Positions 55,122 through 64,000 of a stretch of 64,000 nt of DNA are shown here, piece after piece. Positions within the stretch are counted from its first letter, which is position 1; every line of letters starts with the position of its first letter. The stretch is from Salinibacterium sp. TMP30. GTDB lineage: Bacteria > Actinomycetota > Actinomycetes > Actinomycetales > Microbacteriaceae. The notes below the pieces were generated by a model. The model saw only the letters and a list, made by a program, of their open reading frames with translations, was not told where the DNA came from and made no database searches. The stretch lies in contig NZ_CP151642.1 in assembly GCF_038397785.1 (NCBI RefSeq), positions 2,418,001 to 2,482,000 of the forward strand, given 5' to 3'. The translations under genes were made by a program, and so were the position numbers.

Positions 55122-55150
55122 AAGAGGGCCCCGCAGAACGGGACCCTCTT
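55122..55150 (-). terminator. Terminator after the secreted nuclease gene
   Basis: AAGAGGG and CCCTCTT arms with further CCCG/CGGG pairing, a short loop, and TTTC on the minus strand after the stem. Lies between the nuclease stop and the cysK start. Confidence 0.7.
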
Positions 55151-55180
55151 CGCGCTATTCGGCTAGCTGCCCGATGTCAT

Positions 55181-58100
55181 CTAGAAGACGAACACCAGTC
55201 GTGGCCAGCTTAAACTCGACTCCACAGTGGCGTTACCGGAGTACTCGACCCAAATGAAGTGGATACCGCGGCTGAGCTTCGGCAGTTCCAGCGAAGCATT
55301 GCCGCGATTGTCTACCGTGCTCGTTCCGACAGCGGTGCGACCGTCATAGAAGGTCACCTCGCCAGCGGACGTGCCATCTTTACCAACCTTGACGCTGGCA
55401 TCGACGGTGACCGAGCGGTTGCCCCACACGAACCAAGAGGAGAGGCTCGTGCTGACTCGCGACGAGATCTTCTCCACTGATTGGGCGTCCGATACAGCCA
55501 CACCGTCTGAGAAACCGTCCTTGCTGGCCGTGACCTGCACGCTCAACTCGGTGCCGATGTCCTCGGTCGTGATGCGGTAGCGACGGTCGGTTGCATCGGC
55601 AATCGGCTCACCATCGCGCAGCCACTGGTAGCTGAACTCTGCCGAACGCTCACTCCACCGTCCCGGCATTGCCTTGACGGTCTTACCAACCTCAACCGTG
55701 CCTCGGATGCTCGGAGCACGAGTGTTCTCGATTGCTTCTGCCGTTGCGGTGACCTCGATCGGAACCGCAATCGCAGTATCCGTTCCCGGCACCGCTACGG
55801 TCAGCGCGAGCATGCCCGAAGGCACTCCAGCCGGGATCGTGATCGTCACTGTTGCGCGACCCTGCTCATCCGTCGTATCGACGATGGTGCGGTCGATTGT
55901 TGCCGAACCGAGCACGGTACCGTCAACCGATACTTCGACCGTGGTGGCATCTGATCCGCCACGGCTGAAGGTGAGCGACGACAGATCGAGCGTGACGTCG
56001 TCTCCGGGGTTGTAGCCGTCAGCATCCGGAGCCGAAACAACAGCACCAATAGCGCGCTGTTCGAACGGCGGCGAAGCTACCGGGGTCTCCTCGAAGTAGT
56101 CGACCATGGCCTGCAGGTCGACGCGTCCGGTGTCGGTCGGGTTCGCGCCCGCAGCGAGAGTAGCGAAGTTGTCGCCACCAGCCGCGAGGAAGGAGTTAGC
56201 AACCACTTTGTAGTTGGCTGCAGCATCCACCGGAACACCGTTGAGGTACATCGCAGTCACATGTGCACCCTGGCCCGCAGCGGGGTCATAGACGTACGTG
56301 AGTCCTTCAGAAACACCGAGCTTGAGGAACGGACGCTGAGCGCCAGCGGGCTGCCACTGCTCTTCAAGAACCTGCTTGAGCTGGGCACCCGTGAGTGTCA
56401 GCGTGACAAGAGTGTTCGCGAAGGGCTGCACGTTGGCTGCCTCACGGTAGGTCACATCACCGTCAGCGTCATTGGGCCCCGAGGATTCATAGACGAGGTC
56501 GGTACGCAAACCACCAGGGTTCATGAAGGCGATCTCTGCACCCGAATCGGATGCTGCCCAGAGCTGAACGTCAGCAACAAAGTTACCGAGTGTCGACTCT
56601 CCACCGCGGTTCTCCGGGAACGGGGTTCCCACTACCGGAGTCTGAACCGCACGGAACATGCTCGCCGAGATTTCGCCGACCTTGGCCGAACCCAACTCGT
56701 CAGCAACAGCGGTCGCTTCGTCAACGATTGCCTGCACAGCCAAGTCAGGCTCGAAGCCCTCAATGGGCAACACCTCGGCGCTGAAGGAGATGATCTCCTG
56801 CGTTGCCGGGTCAACCGTCAGGTCGAAGTGACCGTAGTTTGAGCCGTACTGTCCCGCCGAGATGACCAGTCGAGGGCGGTCCATACCGGGAATCGCGATC
56901 TCGTGGTCGTAGGCCAGGTGAGTGTGACCCGAAACGATTGCTTCAACCTTCGGGCTCAGGTCCGTGACGATCTTGCCAAAGTCCGAATCGTCAGTTGACG
57001 CCGCGATATCGGTGGATGCCGCACCCTCATGAACGAGCAAGACGAGTACGTCGGCTTCGCCGTTAGCGTCATTGCCGTCGGTGAGGTAGTCCGCAACGCG
57101 ATCAACCTCGGTAACGATGCTGCGAATCTCCAGCGAGGCAATGCCAGCAGGGCTGACCAGCTCATTGAGGTCCTCGGTGACGGCACCAATGAATCCGACA
57201 GTCACGCCATCGAACTCCTGCAGGAAGTACTCGTCATAGGCCGGAGCGTTCGTAGCCCGGTCGTAGAGGTTCGCTGCAAGGTAGGGCCAGTCGGCGGCAT
57301 CCAGGATGCGGTCGTCAACATCGGCGCGACCCTGATCGAATTCGTGGTTACCGAACGAACTCGTGGCGAGCCCAATTTCGTTGAGCACATCAATTGTGGG
57401 CTGATCGTTCTGGATAAACGACGTGAACGTGGATGCACCAAGGAAGTCACCGGCACCAACAAATGTTGTGTTCGGGTTCTGTGCCTCCCAGTAGTTCACC
57501 ATTCCACCGAGCTGAGCTGCTCCAGGAATGCCGCGACCGGCTTCGATGCGACCGTGGAAGTCGTTCGTCGTCAGAATTTCGATCTCGACGGGCACCGCCT
57601 CAGTGCTGAGGCCGATGCTAATCGGATCGTGATCACTCGAGCGGAATACGGTTCCCGCTTCAGCTGCCGCATACGCGTAGCCACGGTCTGACCATTCTGG
57701 GGAGTTAATGTTCCAGACAGCAGCATCCGTCACGTGGTCGGCAAGCGACGGCGACACAATGATGTGGTCGAGTGATCCCAGTTCACCATCGAAGGTGTAG
57801 GTATATCGATCGTCGGTCGTGGCAGCAAGAGTGTCAACGTAGCCAGCCGAAGTGAACACCTGAACTGGGTCTTCTTCAGAGTAGGAGTTGAAGTCACCCA
57901 CAAGAACAACCTGATCGCTCTTGGTTGGATCAGCCGAAATGCTGTCAACAAGCGCCTTCACCGCGGTGGCCTGCTCAACACGCTCAGTGTTGAACTTTCC
58001 CTGACCATCAGCAGGTTCAGCGCCCGAGCCACCCTTCGATTTGAAGTGGTTGGCGATAACCGTAATGAGTTCGCCATTCGACTCAAAAGTTTGAGCAATC

Positions 58101-59449
58101 GGCTCACGCGCAATGTCCCACACCGTCTCGTCAACGGCAGTGAAGCTGTCGCCCACCGCGGTGACGGAGGCCGGCTTGAAGATGATCGCGCTCGTGATGA
58201 AGTCGGTGATCGCCGCATCATTGAGTGCTGCCGGGGTGCGAACGTAATCCCATGTACCCGCGCCGGCTGCCGCGTTGAGAGCACCCACGAGGTCCATGAG
58301 CGCTTCGTCGAGGCCGCCACCCAACTTGATGGAGTTCTCGATCTCTTGGAGACCAACAACATCCGCATCGAGCGAGTTGATCGCGGCAACAATCTTCGAC
58401 TGCTGAATCGCAAACTCTTCGGCGGTGTCTGCACCACGCGCATCGGGGTCTTCGCTTGTGAGAGTTGTGAAGTAGTTGAAGACGTTGAATGCTGAGACCT
58501 TGAAGTCTCCGCCAACTACTGGAGCCGACTCTTCACGCGGGTTCGTCGACGCGAACGTGGGGCGGTACTCCGCCGCGCTCGAGTCATTGATCGCAACAGT
58601 CGGCTGCAAACGCCAGTCGTCAAAGCCGTAGCTCAGAATGTAAGGGTTCGCGGGGAACTCAACGGTGTCACCGTTGCGCACAACAGTGTCAGCCGAGAAA
58701 TATGGCTGGTCGCCGGGGTGAGCACCGTTAGAAATCTGGATGCTGTAGCCATCATCGAGGAAAATGCGGCTCGCACGGTTGGCGGCGGCAATCGCGTTTG
58801 CAGCATCGCCGGCATCCGTGGTTTCGGTGCTCTTGACGGCGAGTTCTTCTGGGCTGAGCCAGAGCGTGCCGAAGTTGTAGAGCTGGTGGCTTGAGCTGAC
58901 GAGGTAGTCGCCGGTGGGGGCGACCAGCATCGACTCGAAGGGTTCACGATCATTGCCGACAACACTGGTATCAAGCGCCGTTGCTTGAACCGTGTCTGCG
59001 TCTGCGAGGTCTGCTGCGGCGGTAACCAGCTCAACGGTGGCAGGAGTTGCGCCCGCACCTAGCTGAGTCTGGCCAAAACGTTCGTCGACAGGGCCGGTCG
59101 CGCTGACCTTGTCGCCAATGGCGACAGCGGGGTTCAGGTTGTTGAGGTAGAGGAAGATTCCGTCGGAGGCGCCGGGCGTAGCATCGCTCACCCCGCCTGA
59201 TCCGGGAGTCTGAATAACGATGCCGCGGTAGCCGGAAGCTCCGCGGTAGTCAGCAGTAACGACACCATCAACGGTGACGGTAGAACCCACCAAGGGGCTC
59301 GATGCTGTTGTGCCTTGAACATCGGCAATAGTTGCCGTTGCGTCGGCGGCAAGTGCGGCCGGAGCTGTGATCGTAGTCAACGCGATCGCACACGATGTGG
59401 CAAGAGCCCCTATCGTGAGTCGCGTTGGCCTACTGCTTCGAAAATGCAT
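55181..59449 (-). CDS. Secreted ExeM/NucH-type endonuclease fused to 5'-nucleotidase, with Ig-like repeats
   Basis: About 1422 residues from ATG 59449. A signal peptide ends near APAALAA. Then a nuclease-associated OB/lamin-like domain (about 40-190), an endonuclease/exonuclease/phosphatase domain (about 320-615; NVFNYFT, DVVGLQEIEN, NHFKSKGG, LVGDFNSY, SSDHDPI), and a metallophosphatase (TTNDFHGRIE, GAGDFLGAS, FGNHEFDQG, SGHTHLAYDH). A 5'-nucleotidase C-terminal domain follows (ESTLGNFVAD, NPGGLRTD), then two to three Ig-like modules to the end. No sorting motif. Likely frees phosphate and nucleosides from extracellular DNA. Confidence 0.9.
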   Translation of the reverse strand: MHFRSSRPTRLTIGALATSCAIALTTITAPAALAADATATIADVQGTTASSPLVGSTVTVDGVVTADYRGASGYRGIVIQTPGSGGVSDATPGASDGIFLYLNNLNPAVAIGDKVSATGPVDERFGQTQLGAGATPATVELVTAAADLADADTVQATALDTSVVGNDREPFESMLVAPTGDYLVSSSHQLYNFGTLWLSPEELAVKSTETTDAGDAANAIAAANRASRIFLDDGYSIQISNGAHPGDQPYFSADTVVRNGDTVEFPANPYILSYGFDDWRLQPTVAINDSSAAEYRPTFASTNPREESAPVVGGDFKVSAFNVFNYFTTLTSEDPDARGADTAEEFAIQQSKIVAAINSLDADVVGLQEIENSIKLGGGLDEALMDLVGALNAAAGAGTWDYVRTPAALNDAAITDFITSAIIFKPASVTAVGDSFTAVDETVWDIAREPIAQTFESNGELITVIANHFKSKGGSGAEPADGQGKFNTERVEQATAVKALVDSISADPTKSDQVVLVGDFNSYSEEDPVQVFTSAGYVDTLAATTDDRYTYTFDGELGSLDHIIVSPSLADHVTDAAVWNINSPEWSDRGYAYAAAEAGTVFRSSDHDPISIGLSTEAVPVEIEILTTNDFHGRIEAGRGIPGAAQLGGMVNYWEAQNPNTTFVGAGDFLGASTFTSFIQNDQPTIDVLNEIGLATSSFGNHEFDQGRADVDDRILDAADWPYLAANLYDRATNAPAYDEYFLQEFDGVTVGFIGAVTEDLNELVSPAGIASLEIRSIVTEVDRVADYLTDGNDANGEADVLVLLVHEGAASTDIAASTDDSDFGKIVTDLSPKVEAIVSGHTHLAYDHEIAIPGMDRPRLVISAGQYGSNYGHFDLTVDPATQEIISFSAEVLPIEGFEPDLAVQAIVDEATAVADELGSAKVGEISASMFRAVQTPVVGTPFPENRGGESTLGNFVADVQLWAASDSGAEIAFMNPGGLRTDLVYESSGPNDADGDVTYREAANVQPFANTLVTLTLTGAQLKQVLEEQWQPAGAQRPFLKLGVSEGLTYVYDPAAGQGAHVTAMYLNGVPVDAAANYKVVANSFLAAGGDNFATLAAGANPTDTGRVDLQAMVDYFEETPVASPPFEQRAIGAVVSAPDADGYNPGDDVTLDLSSLTFSRGGSDATTVEVSVDGTVLGSATIDRTIVDTTDEQGRATVTITIPAGVPSGMLALTVAVPGTDTAIAVPIEVTATAEAIENTRAPSIRGTVEVGKTVKAMPGRWSERSAEFSYQWLRDGEPIADATDRRYRITTEDIGTELSVQVTASKDGFSDGVAVSDAQSVEKISSRVSTSLSSWFVWGNRSVTVDASVKVGKDGTSAGEVTFYDGRTAVGTSTVDNRGNASLELPKLSRGIHFIWVEYSGNATVESSLSWPRLVFVF

Positions 59450-59487
59450 AGCGGGCAGTCCCCTCGAGAGTTGTGAAATCTGTGGTC

Positions 59488-59504
59488 TACCCCCATTAGG
59501 GGTA
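59488..59504. promoter_or_regulatory. Short palindrome upstream of the nuclease gene
   Basis: TACCCC and GGGGTA arms around CATTA, about 40 nt upstream of the nuclease ATG. It could be an operator or a leader hairpin. It does not match the direct-repeat form of a Pho box. Confidence 0.3.
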
Positions 59505-59644
59505 TGACAGACGATAGCCCCGCTCACAGCCAATTCCAAGGGTTAAGGCGAATTGCTCATGTGCGCGTAACCCACTGTTCGTGTGCGCATCTAGCGGCTA
59601 CCCGGATGCTGCATGCCCAGCAGGCTCGCCACATCACTCGTCGG

Positions 59645-60463
59645 CTAGCGCACAGAGGAGCGCGCGAAAGCGTGTGCACGTGCAGCCAACGAGCGGGAGA
59701 TGCGCCCAAAGAGTTCCAGACTCGCCTGGCCGGGCCACCCCGACGGAAGCGCCGAGTTCGGCAACCCAGGATCGAGATACGGGATCACTCGCCACTGATC
59801 AAGAGCATGAATGTAGCGAGCGAAGGCTTCGGCGTCGCTCGCGGCCGGGCCCACCTGAGCGGAGTGCTGTGCGAGGAAACGCTCATGCAATTCGCGCAAG
59901 CGATCCAGATCCCACCACTGAGCTGCGGCATCCGACAGCGGGCGGTCTGTTTCAGGGCTTCCTGCGATGAACAGCGTTGCGCATTCCTGCAGATCGAGGT
60001 CTTCAAGAATCGCAAGAACCTCATCCTTGAGCGATGCCGGGCAAATCCAGAGACCCGTTGCGACGGTTCCACAGCCGATCCAGCCCAGCCGTCGGCGCAA
60101 CTGGTGACGTGCATCCCGGCGCGACTCAGGAATGGAAAACGAGATCAAACACCAGTTATCGTCTTCGCGCTGTTGTCGAAAACTGAAAATGCGGCGGTCA
60201 CCACTTTCGAGCATGGGCACCGCGTCACCATGCACCCGATACCCCGGCTGACCGTTGACAACCTCAGGAACGAGCAAACCCTTCGACTTGACTCGAGCGA
60301 TCGCACTGCGAGCGCCATTGGCCGGAACTCCCAATGCCTCCATGATGCGCACAAGCTGCGCCGACGAGATCCAGCCGCCCAACTGGCGCAACTGCGAGCC
60401 AACAAAGGTGCGCAGCAGTGAGGTAGCGCTCCCCGGTCGGGAGTCGAAGTCATCCAGAATCAC
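59645..60463 (-). CDS. PaaX-family transcriptional regulator
   Basis: 272 residues. N-terminal winged helix (FVGSQLRQLGGWISSAQLVRIMEALGVPANGARSAIARVKSKGLL) followed by the PaaX body: LGWIGCGTVATGLWICPA and the DPGLPNSALPSGWPGQ segment near the C-terminus. PaaX repressors respond to aryl-CoA thioesters such as phenylacetyl-CoA. Here it is the last gene of the kynurenine operon, 6 nt after kynU, so it may respond to a tryptophan breakdown product (inference). Confidence 0.9.
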   Translation of the reverse strand: MILDDFDSRPGSATSLLRTFVGSQLRQLGGWISSAQLVRIMEALGVPANGARSAIARVKSKGLLVPEVVNGQPGYRVHGDAVPMLESGDRRIFSFRQQREDDNWCLISFSIPESRRDARHQLRRRLGWIGCGTVATGLWICPASLKDEVLAILEDLDLQECATLFIAGSPETDRPLSDAAAQWWDLDRLRELHERFLAQHSAQVGPAASDAEAFARYIHALDQWRVIPYLDPGLPNSALPSGWPGQASLELFGRISRSLAARAHAFARSSVR

Positions 60464-60469
60464 GGGCTG

Positions 60470-61681
60470 CTACTTCACCATGGCTGCGTGAATTGCTTCG
60501 ATCCCCAACTGCACTTCGGCGAAGGTGGTGCTCAGCGGTGATAGCCCCAAGCGGATGCCGTGGGGCCGGCGAAAGTCAGGAATGATCCCCTGTTTCCACA
60601 GTTCGGCGTTGACGCGGCCGAAACTCTCGTGGTCGATCGTGATGTGGCTGCCACGCTCATCGGAATTGCGCGGTGAGCTCACGGTGACGCCGAGCGGAAC
60701 GAGCAATTCGTCGACCAGTTCAAGCGCGAATTCGGTGAGCGCGACAGACTTTGCGCGAATCGCAGGAATGCTGGCCTGCTCGATGAGTCCCAGCATGTCT
60801 TGCATGGCAAGGGATCCAATAATCGACGGCGTGCCACTGATGAAGCGACGGATGCCGTGGTGCGGCGCATAGCCTGGCCCCATTTCGAAGGGAGTGCTGC
60901 TGCCCATCCACCCCTGGATTGGTTGGGTCATGCTCTCGATGTGTTCTGCGCGCACATACCCGTAGGCGGGGGAGCCTGGCCCACCGTTGAGGTATTTGTA
61001 GGTGCACCCGACGGCGAGGTCGACACCCCACTCGTCGAGTTCGGTTTCGACAACTCCGGCGGAGTGACAGGTATCCCAGAGTACGAGCGCACCCACTTCG
61101 TGAACGAGCGCGGTGATGCCGGGCATGTCAGCGAGGTGTCCGGAGCGGTAGGCGACATGGCTGATGACGACGATGGCGGTGCTCTCGGTGAGGACCGCGC
61201 GCAGCTGGTCGGCGGTTACTCCCCCGTCGATGGGCGGGTCGACCCACCGCAGCGTTTTGCCGAGTTCGTCGGCAATTCCTTCGACGAGATAGCGGTCGGT
61301 GGGAAAGTTGCCGGTGTCGATGACAATTTCGCTGCGATCGGGTCGTGCTGTGAGTGCGGCGCGGATCAGTTTGTACAGGATGACCGTGGTGGAGTCGCCG
61401 ATAAACGTTTGCCCGGGCGCTGCGCCAAGCACTGCGCGGCCGAGTCGGTCGCCGAGAGTCAACGGCAGTTCGTACCATGATTCGTCCCAGCCGCGGATGA
61501 GGCGACCACCCCACTGGTCGTTAACGAAGGATGCTAATTGTTCTGCGCTCGCGGTGGTTGGGCGGCCCAGTGAGTTGCCGTCGAGGTAGGCGCGCACTTC
61601 GGGGGAACGCACAAACTTGGCGGGGAAGGCGGCAAGCGGGTCAACGGCATCCTTGGTTGCCGCATCGGGTGTGGTATTCAT
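60470..61681 (-). CDS. kynU: Kynureninase
   Basis: PLP enzyme splitting kynurenine into anthranilate and alanine. About 403 residues from ATG 61681 (GAGG 5-6 nt upstream, ATGA overlap with the amidohydrolase stop). Motifs: YLDGNSLGRPT at the N-terminus, GDSTTVILYK, DTGNFPTDRYLVEG, WDTCHSAGVVETEL with the PLP-contacting Asp, and the PLP Lys at about 229 in VGCTYKYLNGGPGSPAYGYV. Confidence 0.95.
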   Translation of the reverse strand: MNTTPDAATKDAVDPLAAFPAKFVRSPEVRAYLDGNSLGRPTTASAEQLASFVNDQWGGRLIRGWDESWYELPLTLGDRLGRAVLGAAPGQTFIGDSTTVILYKLIRAALTARPDRSEIVIDTGNFPTDRYLVEGIADELGKTLRWVDPPIDGGVTADQLRAVLTESTAIVVISHVAYRSGHLADMPGITALVHEVGALVLWDTCHSAGVVETELDEWGVDLAVGCTYKYLNGGPGSPAYGYVRAEHIESMTQPIQGWMGSSTPFEMGPGYAPHHGIRRFISGTPSIIGSLAMQDMLGLIEQASIPAIRAKSVALTEFALELVDELLVPLGVTVSSPRNSDERGSHITIDHESFGRVNAELWKQGIIPDFRRPHGIRLGLSPLSTTFAEVQLGIEAIHAAMVK

Positions 61682-62730
61682 CGGGTCCTCATTAGTTCGG
61701 GTGCGGTCAGTACAGTTGCGGTCATCAGCCATTGGGCAAGATCGGTATCAGCGTCGGGAACGGTCGGAAGGTAGCTCACGGTGCTGCCGAGGCTCGGAAG
61801 GCAGAGCGCTCGAAGGAGAGCGTCGTTACGCACCCCGGCATCCTGCAGGGCGACAAGCTCGCGCTGGTTGAGTCCCGGCGGAAGATCGCCATTGCCGAGG
61901 TCGGTGCCGTACCGCACGATTCCCCCGGCGAGGTGGAACCGTCGCAGGTTGTCGCTGGCGATGTCACAGTCGATACCGCGTTGACCGTAGCCGTGGATGT
62001 CGAGGGTGCTGACCCAGGAGTGGCGCCCACCCAAGAAACGTGGATCGCTCTGCGCCATCGTCTCAATGAGGGCGTCATCGAGACGTTCCGACCACGGTGT
62101 GTGGGCGAGACGATCAACACCGGCATCGAAGGCTCGCTGTGCCTGGCCGATTCCTTGCGCGTGCGCGACAACTTCGCAGCCTCTGCTGTGCGAGTACTCG
62201 ACCACGGCATCCAACGTCTCATCGGCGATGACCGGACCATCATCGGTATTCAGCGTGACTTTGATGAGGGATGCCCCCGCAGCTACTTGCTCAGCCACAA
62301 CCGCGATCGCTTGCTCTGGCGTTGACACTTCGCACACCGAGAGTGTTGCGGCCCACGCGCGAGTAGCAGGGTAGCCGCCGGGTGCCGTAATGAATGCCCC
62401 CGCATAGCGCAGCGCAGGAACCATGTTGTCGCTCGCCCATTCGATAAGACGGCCAGGGTCTCCGCCCAGGTCATCAACCGCAGCAAGGCCGCCCGCGATG
62501 AGGCTACGCGGCTCGATCAGCCCGAGATGCACGTGCGAGTCACGAAAGCCCGGAAGCAGCACTCCCGGGAGGTGGCGCGCACCAGAGTTGTGGTGATCGG
62601 CGGTTGGGGCATCCGGAAGTACCGTAATTGAGGATGGCGTAACCCGCACAATGGCCGGACCATGCCAGCCGCGCTCCCAGTACGCATCAATCGCATAGTC
62701 GACGCTTGCCGCGCCGACGGGCTCTGTCAC
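61678..62730 (-). CDS. Metal-dependent amidohydrolase in the kynurenine operon
   Basis: 350 residues, amidohydrolase superfamily. A full metal set is visible: His66 and His68 (FRDSHVHLG), Lys157 (SLIKVTL, possible carboxylated bridge), His190 (EVVAHAQG), His210 (RLAHTPW) and Asp277 (RYGTDLG). It lies between kynA and kynU with 4-nt overlaps on both sides. That is the slot of N-formylkynurenine formamidase (kynB), which belongs to another fold and is absent here. The simplest inference is that it hydrolyses N-formylkynurenine, but this is untested. Confidence 0.85.
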   Translation of the reverse strand: MTEPVGAASVDYAIDAYWERGWHGPAIVRVTPSSITVLPDAPTADHHNSGARHLPGVLLPGFRDSHVHLGLIEPRSLIAGGLAAVDDLGGDPGRLIEWASDNMVPALRYAGAFITAPGGYPATRAWAATLSVCEVSTPEQAIAVVAEQVAAGASLIKVTLNTDDGPVIADETLDAVVEYSHSRGCEVVAHAQGIGQAQRAFDAGVDRLAHTPWSERLDDALIETMAQSDPRFLGGRHSWVSTLDIHGYGQRGIDCDIASDNLRRFHLAGGIVRYGTDLGNGDLPPGLNQRELVALQDAGVRNDALLRALCLPSLGSTVSYLPTVPDADTDLAQWLMTATVLTAPELMRTR

Positions 62731-63584
62731 GAACGCCCAATCTCGGTGCGCACAGCGAATAGTTCAGGGAAGAAGGTGAGATCGAGTGCTTTCTGCAAGA
62801 AGCCGACACCGCTTGACCCGCCGGTGCCACGCTTCATGCCGATGATGCGCATGACTGTTTTCATGTGGCGGAAGCGCCACAGCTGAAAGTTGTCTTCGAG
62901 GTCAACGAATTCTTCGCACGCTTCGTAGGCGAGCCAGTGTTCGCTCTCGTTGTCGTAAATGTGGCGGAACGTGTCGATGAGGTCATCGTTCTGCTCGTAG
63001 CCGCGCGTGACATCGCGGTTGAGTACGGCTGCCGGGATGTCGTAGCCGTGCCGGGCAAGGTAGCGGAGAAACTCGTCGTAGACGCTGGGCTCGGCCAGCA
63101 GTGTGCTGAGCAGGGCGTGCGCTTCGGGCTGAGATTCGAAGACCTTGAGCATGCCGGCGTTCTTGTTGCCGAGCAGAAACTCAACCGCGCGGTACTGGTG
63201 CGACTGGAATCCGGATGAGCTACCTAAGTAGTCACGGAACTGCGAATACTCACTGGGCGTCAGGGTCGCAAGCACTGACCACTGCTCGGTGAGAGTGCGC
63301 TGGATGTGCTTGACGCGCGCAATGCGCTTGAGCGCAATAGAGAGGTTGTCGTTGGCGATCAGATCGCGGGCCGAAGTCAGTTCGTGGATCACCAGTTTGA
63401 GCCACAGCTCGGTGGTCTGATGTTGGATGATGAACAGCATCTCGTCGTGATGCTCAGGCTTGCTCTGCGTGGTTTGCGCGCTGAGTAGCTGGTCGAGTTC
63501 TAGGTAGGAACCGTACGACATCCGCTCACTGAAGTCGGTAACAATATCGTCTTCGAGGGCGCGTTCGTTGTGAGTATCCGACAT
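62727..63584 (-). CDS. kynA: Tryptophan 2,3-dioxygenase
   Basis: Heme enzyme opening the indole ring of tryptophan to N-formylkynurenine. 285 residues, normal length. Motifs: [34 protein letters not shown], the substrate-site [19 protein letters not shown], and [24 protein letters not shown] containing the conserved His and GTGGS loop. First gene of kynA-amidohydrolase-kynU-paaX; AGGG 7 nt before ATG. Confidence 0.97.
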   Translation of the reverse strand: MSDTHNERALEDDIVTDFSERMSYGSYLELDQLLSAQTTQSKPEHHDEMLFIIQHQTTELWLKLVIHELTSARDLIANDNLSIALKRIARVKHIQRTLTEQWSVLATLTPSEYSQFRDYLGSSSGFQSHQYRAVEFLLGNKNAGMLKVFESQPEAHALLSTLLAEPSVYDEFLRYLARHGYDIPAAVLNRDVTRGYEQNDDLIDTFRHIYDNESEHWLAYEACEEFVDLEDNFQLWRFRHMKTVMRIIGMKRGTGGSSGVGFLQKALDLTFFPELFAVRTEIGRS

Positions 63585-63656
63585 GCCGACACCCTATTGC
63601 ACTTTTACGACGACCGCCACACTTGTGTTTACCTGCGGACTCACATCTGCCTCAGG

Positions 63657-63860
63657 TCAGGGGGCCTTCTCACCGTCCACGCTTTCCGCAGCCCTGTTTT
63701 CGCCGACCTCATGAATACTGCGAAGGCTGTCGTCAAGGGCGCTGCCAAGTGTCGCGTCAGCGTTGTCCTGCTCGTTTTTGCCCTTCAACTTCTCGCGCGC
63801 AGCAGCGTCAGTGGCACCGTCCATCATCGGTTCGTCCTGAGTTTTGTCATGTGAAGTCAT
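63657..63860 (-). CDS. Small acidic hypothetical protein (67 aa)
   Basis: 67 residues, highly charged and probably disordered (MTSHDKTQDEPMMDGATDAAAREKLKGK, then an acidic half). Start ATG 63860 overlaps the stop of the frame entering from the right edge (ATGA). Similar short hydrophilic proteins are common hypotheticals in this family. Function unknown. Confidence 0.6.
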   Translation of the reverse strand: MTSHDKTQDEPMMDGATDAAAREKLKGKNEQDNADATLGSALDDSLRSIHEVGENRAAESVDGEKAP

Positions 63861-64000
63861 GTTCGAATTCTATGGTCAGACCCTGATGAATCGCCGCTAT
63901 GGGTTCCCTTTGCGAAACCAGTTTCTGCCCGGCGCTTGCGCTTCTCGTTCGCAGCAGCGAGGGCCTTGCGCGCGAGAGCGTTAGCCTTGCCGCTGGCTCT
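63857..64000 (-). CDS. 3' end of a basic protein truncated by the window edge
   Basis: 48 codons read leftwards from the edge, frame-consistent with high-GC third positions, giving a Lys/Arg/Ala-rich tail (NALARKALAAANEKRKRRAE) ending in DHRIRT. Its TGA overlaps the next ATG (ATGA). Another frame is also open over this stretch, so the call rests on codon usage and coupling. Product unknown. Confidence 0.4.
   Translation of the reverse strand, partial: RASGKANALARKALAAANEKRKRRAETGFAKGTHSGDSSGSDHRIRT

Noticed and set aside
59488-59504. Pho box upstream of the nuclease
   Set aside because: The site is a short palindrome, not the direct-repeat form expected for PhoP/PhoB-type regulators.

Overview
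The window reads as a chromosomal segment of a moderately high-GC Gram-positive actinobacterium. The best fit is the family Microbacteriaceae. This rests on the collinear block tilS-hpt-ftsH-folE-folP-folB-folK-DUF3180-PH-domain pair-DUF2520-panC-lysS, frequent GTG starts, many GTGA/ATGA stop-start overlaps, and MalEFG-type sugar ABC transporters with LacI/ROK regulators. Genus cannot be decided from the sequence alone. No rRNA, CRISPR array, intact transposase or prophage was seen. The left edge holds the 5' end of a gene cut by the window and the right edge a possible 3' end.

Layout. 1-1295: LacI-type regulator divergent from a truncated gene, with three operator-like repeats between them. 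1352-15210 (minus strand): one long, mostly translationally coupled gene chain running tilS, hpt, a serine hydrolase, ftsH, the folate genes folE/P/B/K, a DUF3180 membrane protein, two bacterial PH-domain membrane proteins, a DUF2520 dehydrogenase-like protein, panC, lysS and three tiny one-helix membrane proteins. 15259-18000: ppa, a short-chain dehydrogenase with no canonical start codon, and a secreted coiled-coil M23 peptidase. 18157-18950: tRNA-Glu, tRNA-Asp and tRNA-Phe with promoter, hairpins and terminators, followed by a decayed copy of the tRNA-Phe 3' half. 19024-28600: accessory metabolism. This includes an ICMT-like methyltransferase, a TetR regulator facing an agmatine-deiminase-type enzyme and amidase, and a CoA ligase plus aldehyde dehydrogenase facing a PucR-type regulator. 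28594-35901: beta-glucoside/beta-glucan locus (GH1, ABC importer, GH5, ROK repressor). 35967-44586: small divergent proteins, a TspO-like protein plus MFS exporter, an acyl-CoA oxidase-like enzyme, thioredoxin, and a DUF2202 protein divergent from a two-component system. 44632-50314: recQ and a second sugar ABC importer. 50583-55016: DUF981 protein, an ABC-2 exporter, cysK and cysE. 55181-59449: a very large secreted nuclease/5'-nucleotidase fusion. 59645-63584: tryptophan-to-anthranilate operon kynA-amidohydrolase-kynU-paaX-like.

How it fits together. The left third is core metabolism (folate, pantothenate, purine salvage, tRNA modification and charging, membrane proteolysis). The rest is a chain of small regulated catabolic cassettes, each next to its own regulator, typical of a free-living heterotroph using plant-derived sugars, amines, aromatic acids, DNA/nucleotides and tryptophan. 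The most interesting points are the kynurenine operon in which a metal-dependent amidohydrolase takes the place of the usual formamidase, the DUF2202/two-component pair with 11-bp direct repeats between them, the string of three tiny membrane proteins after lysS, the tRNA-Phe relic, and the dehydrogenase whose Rossmann motif lies upstream of any normal start codon.
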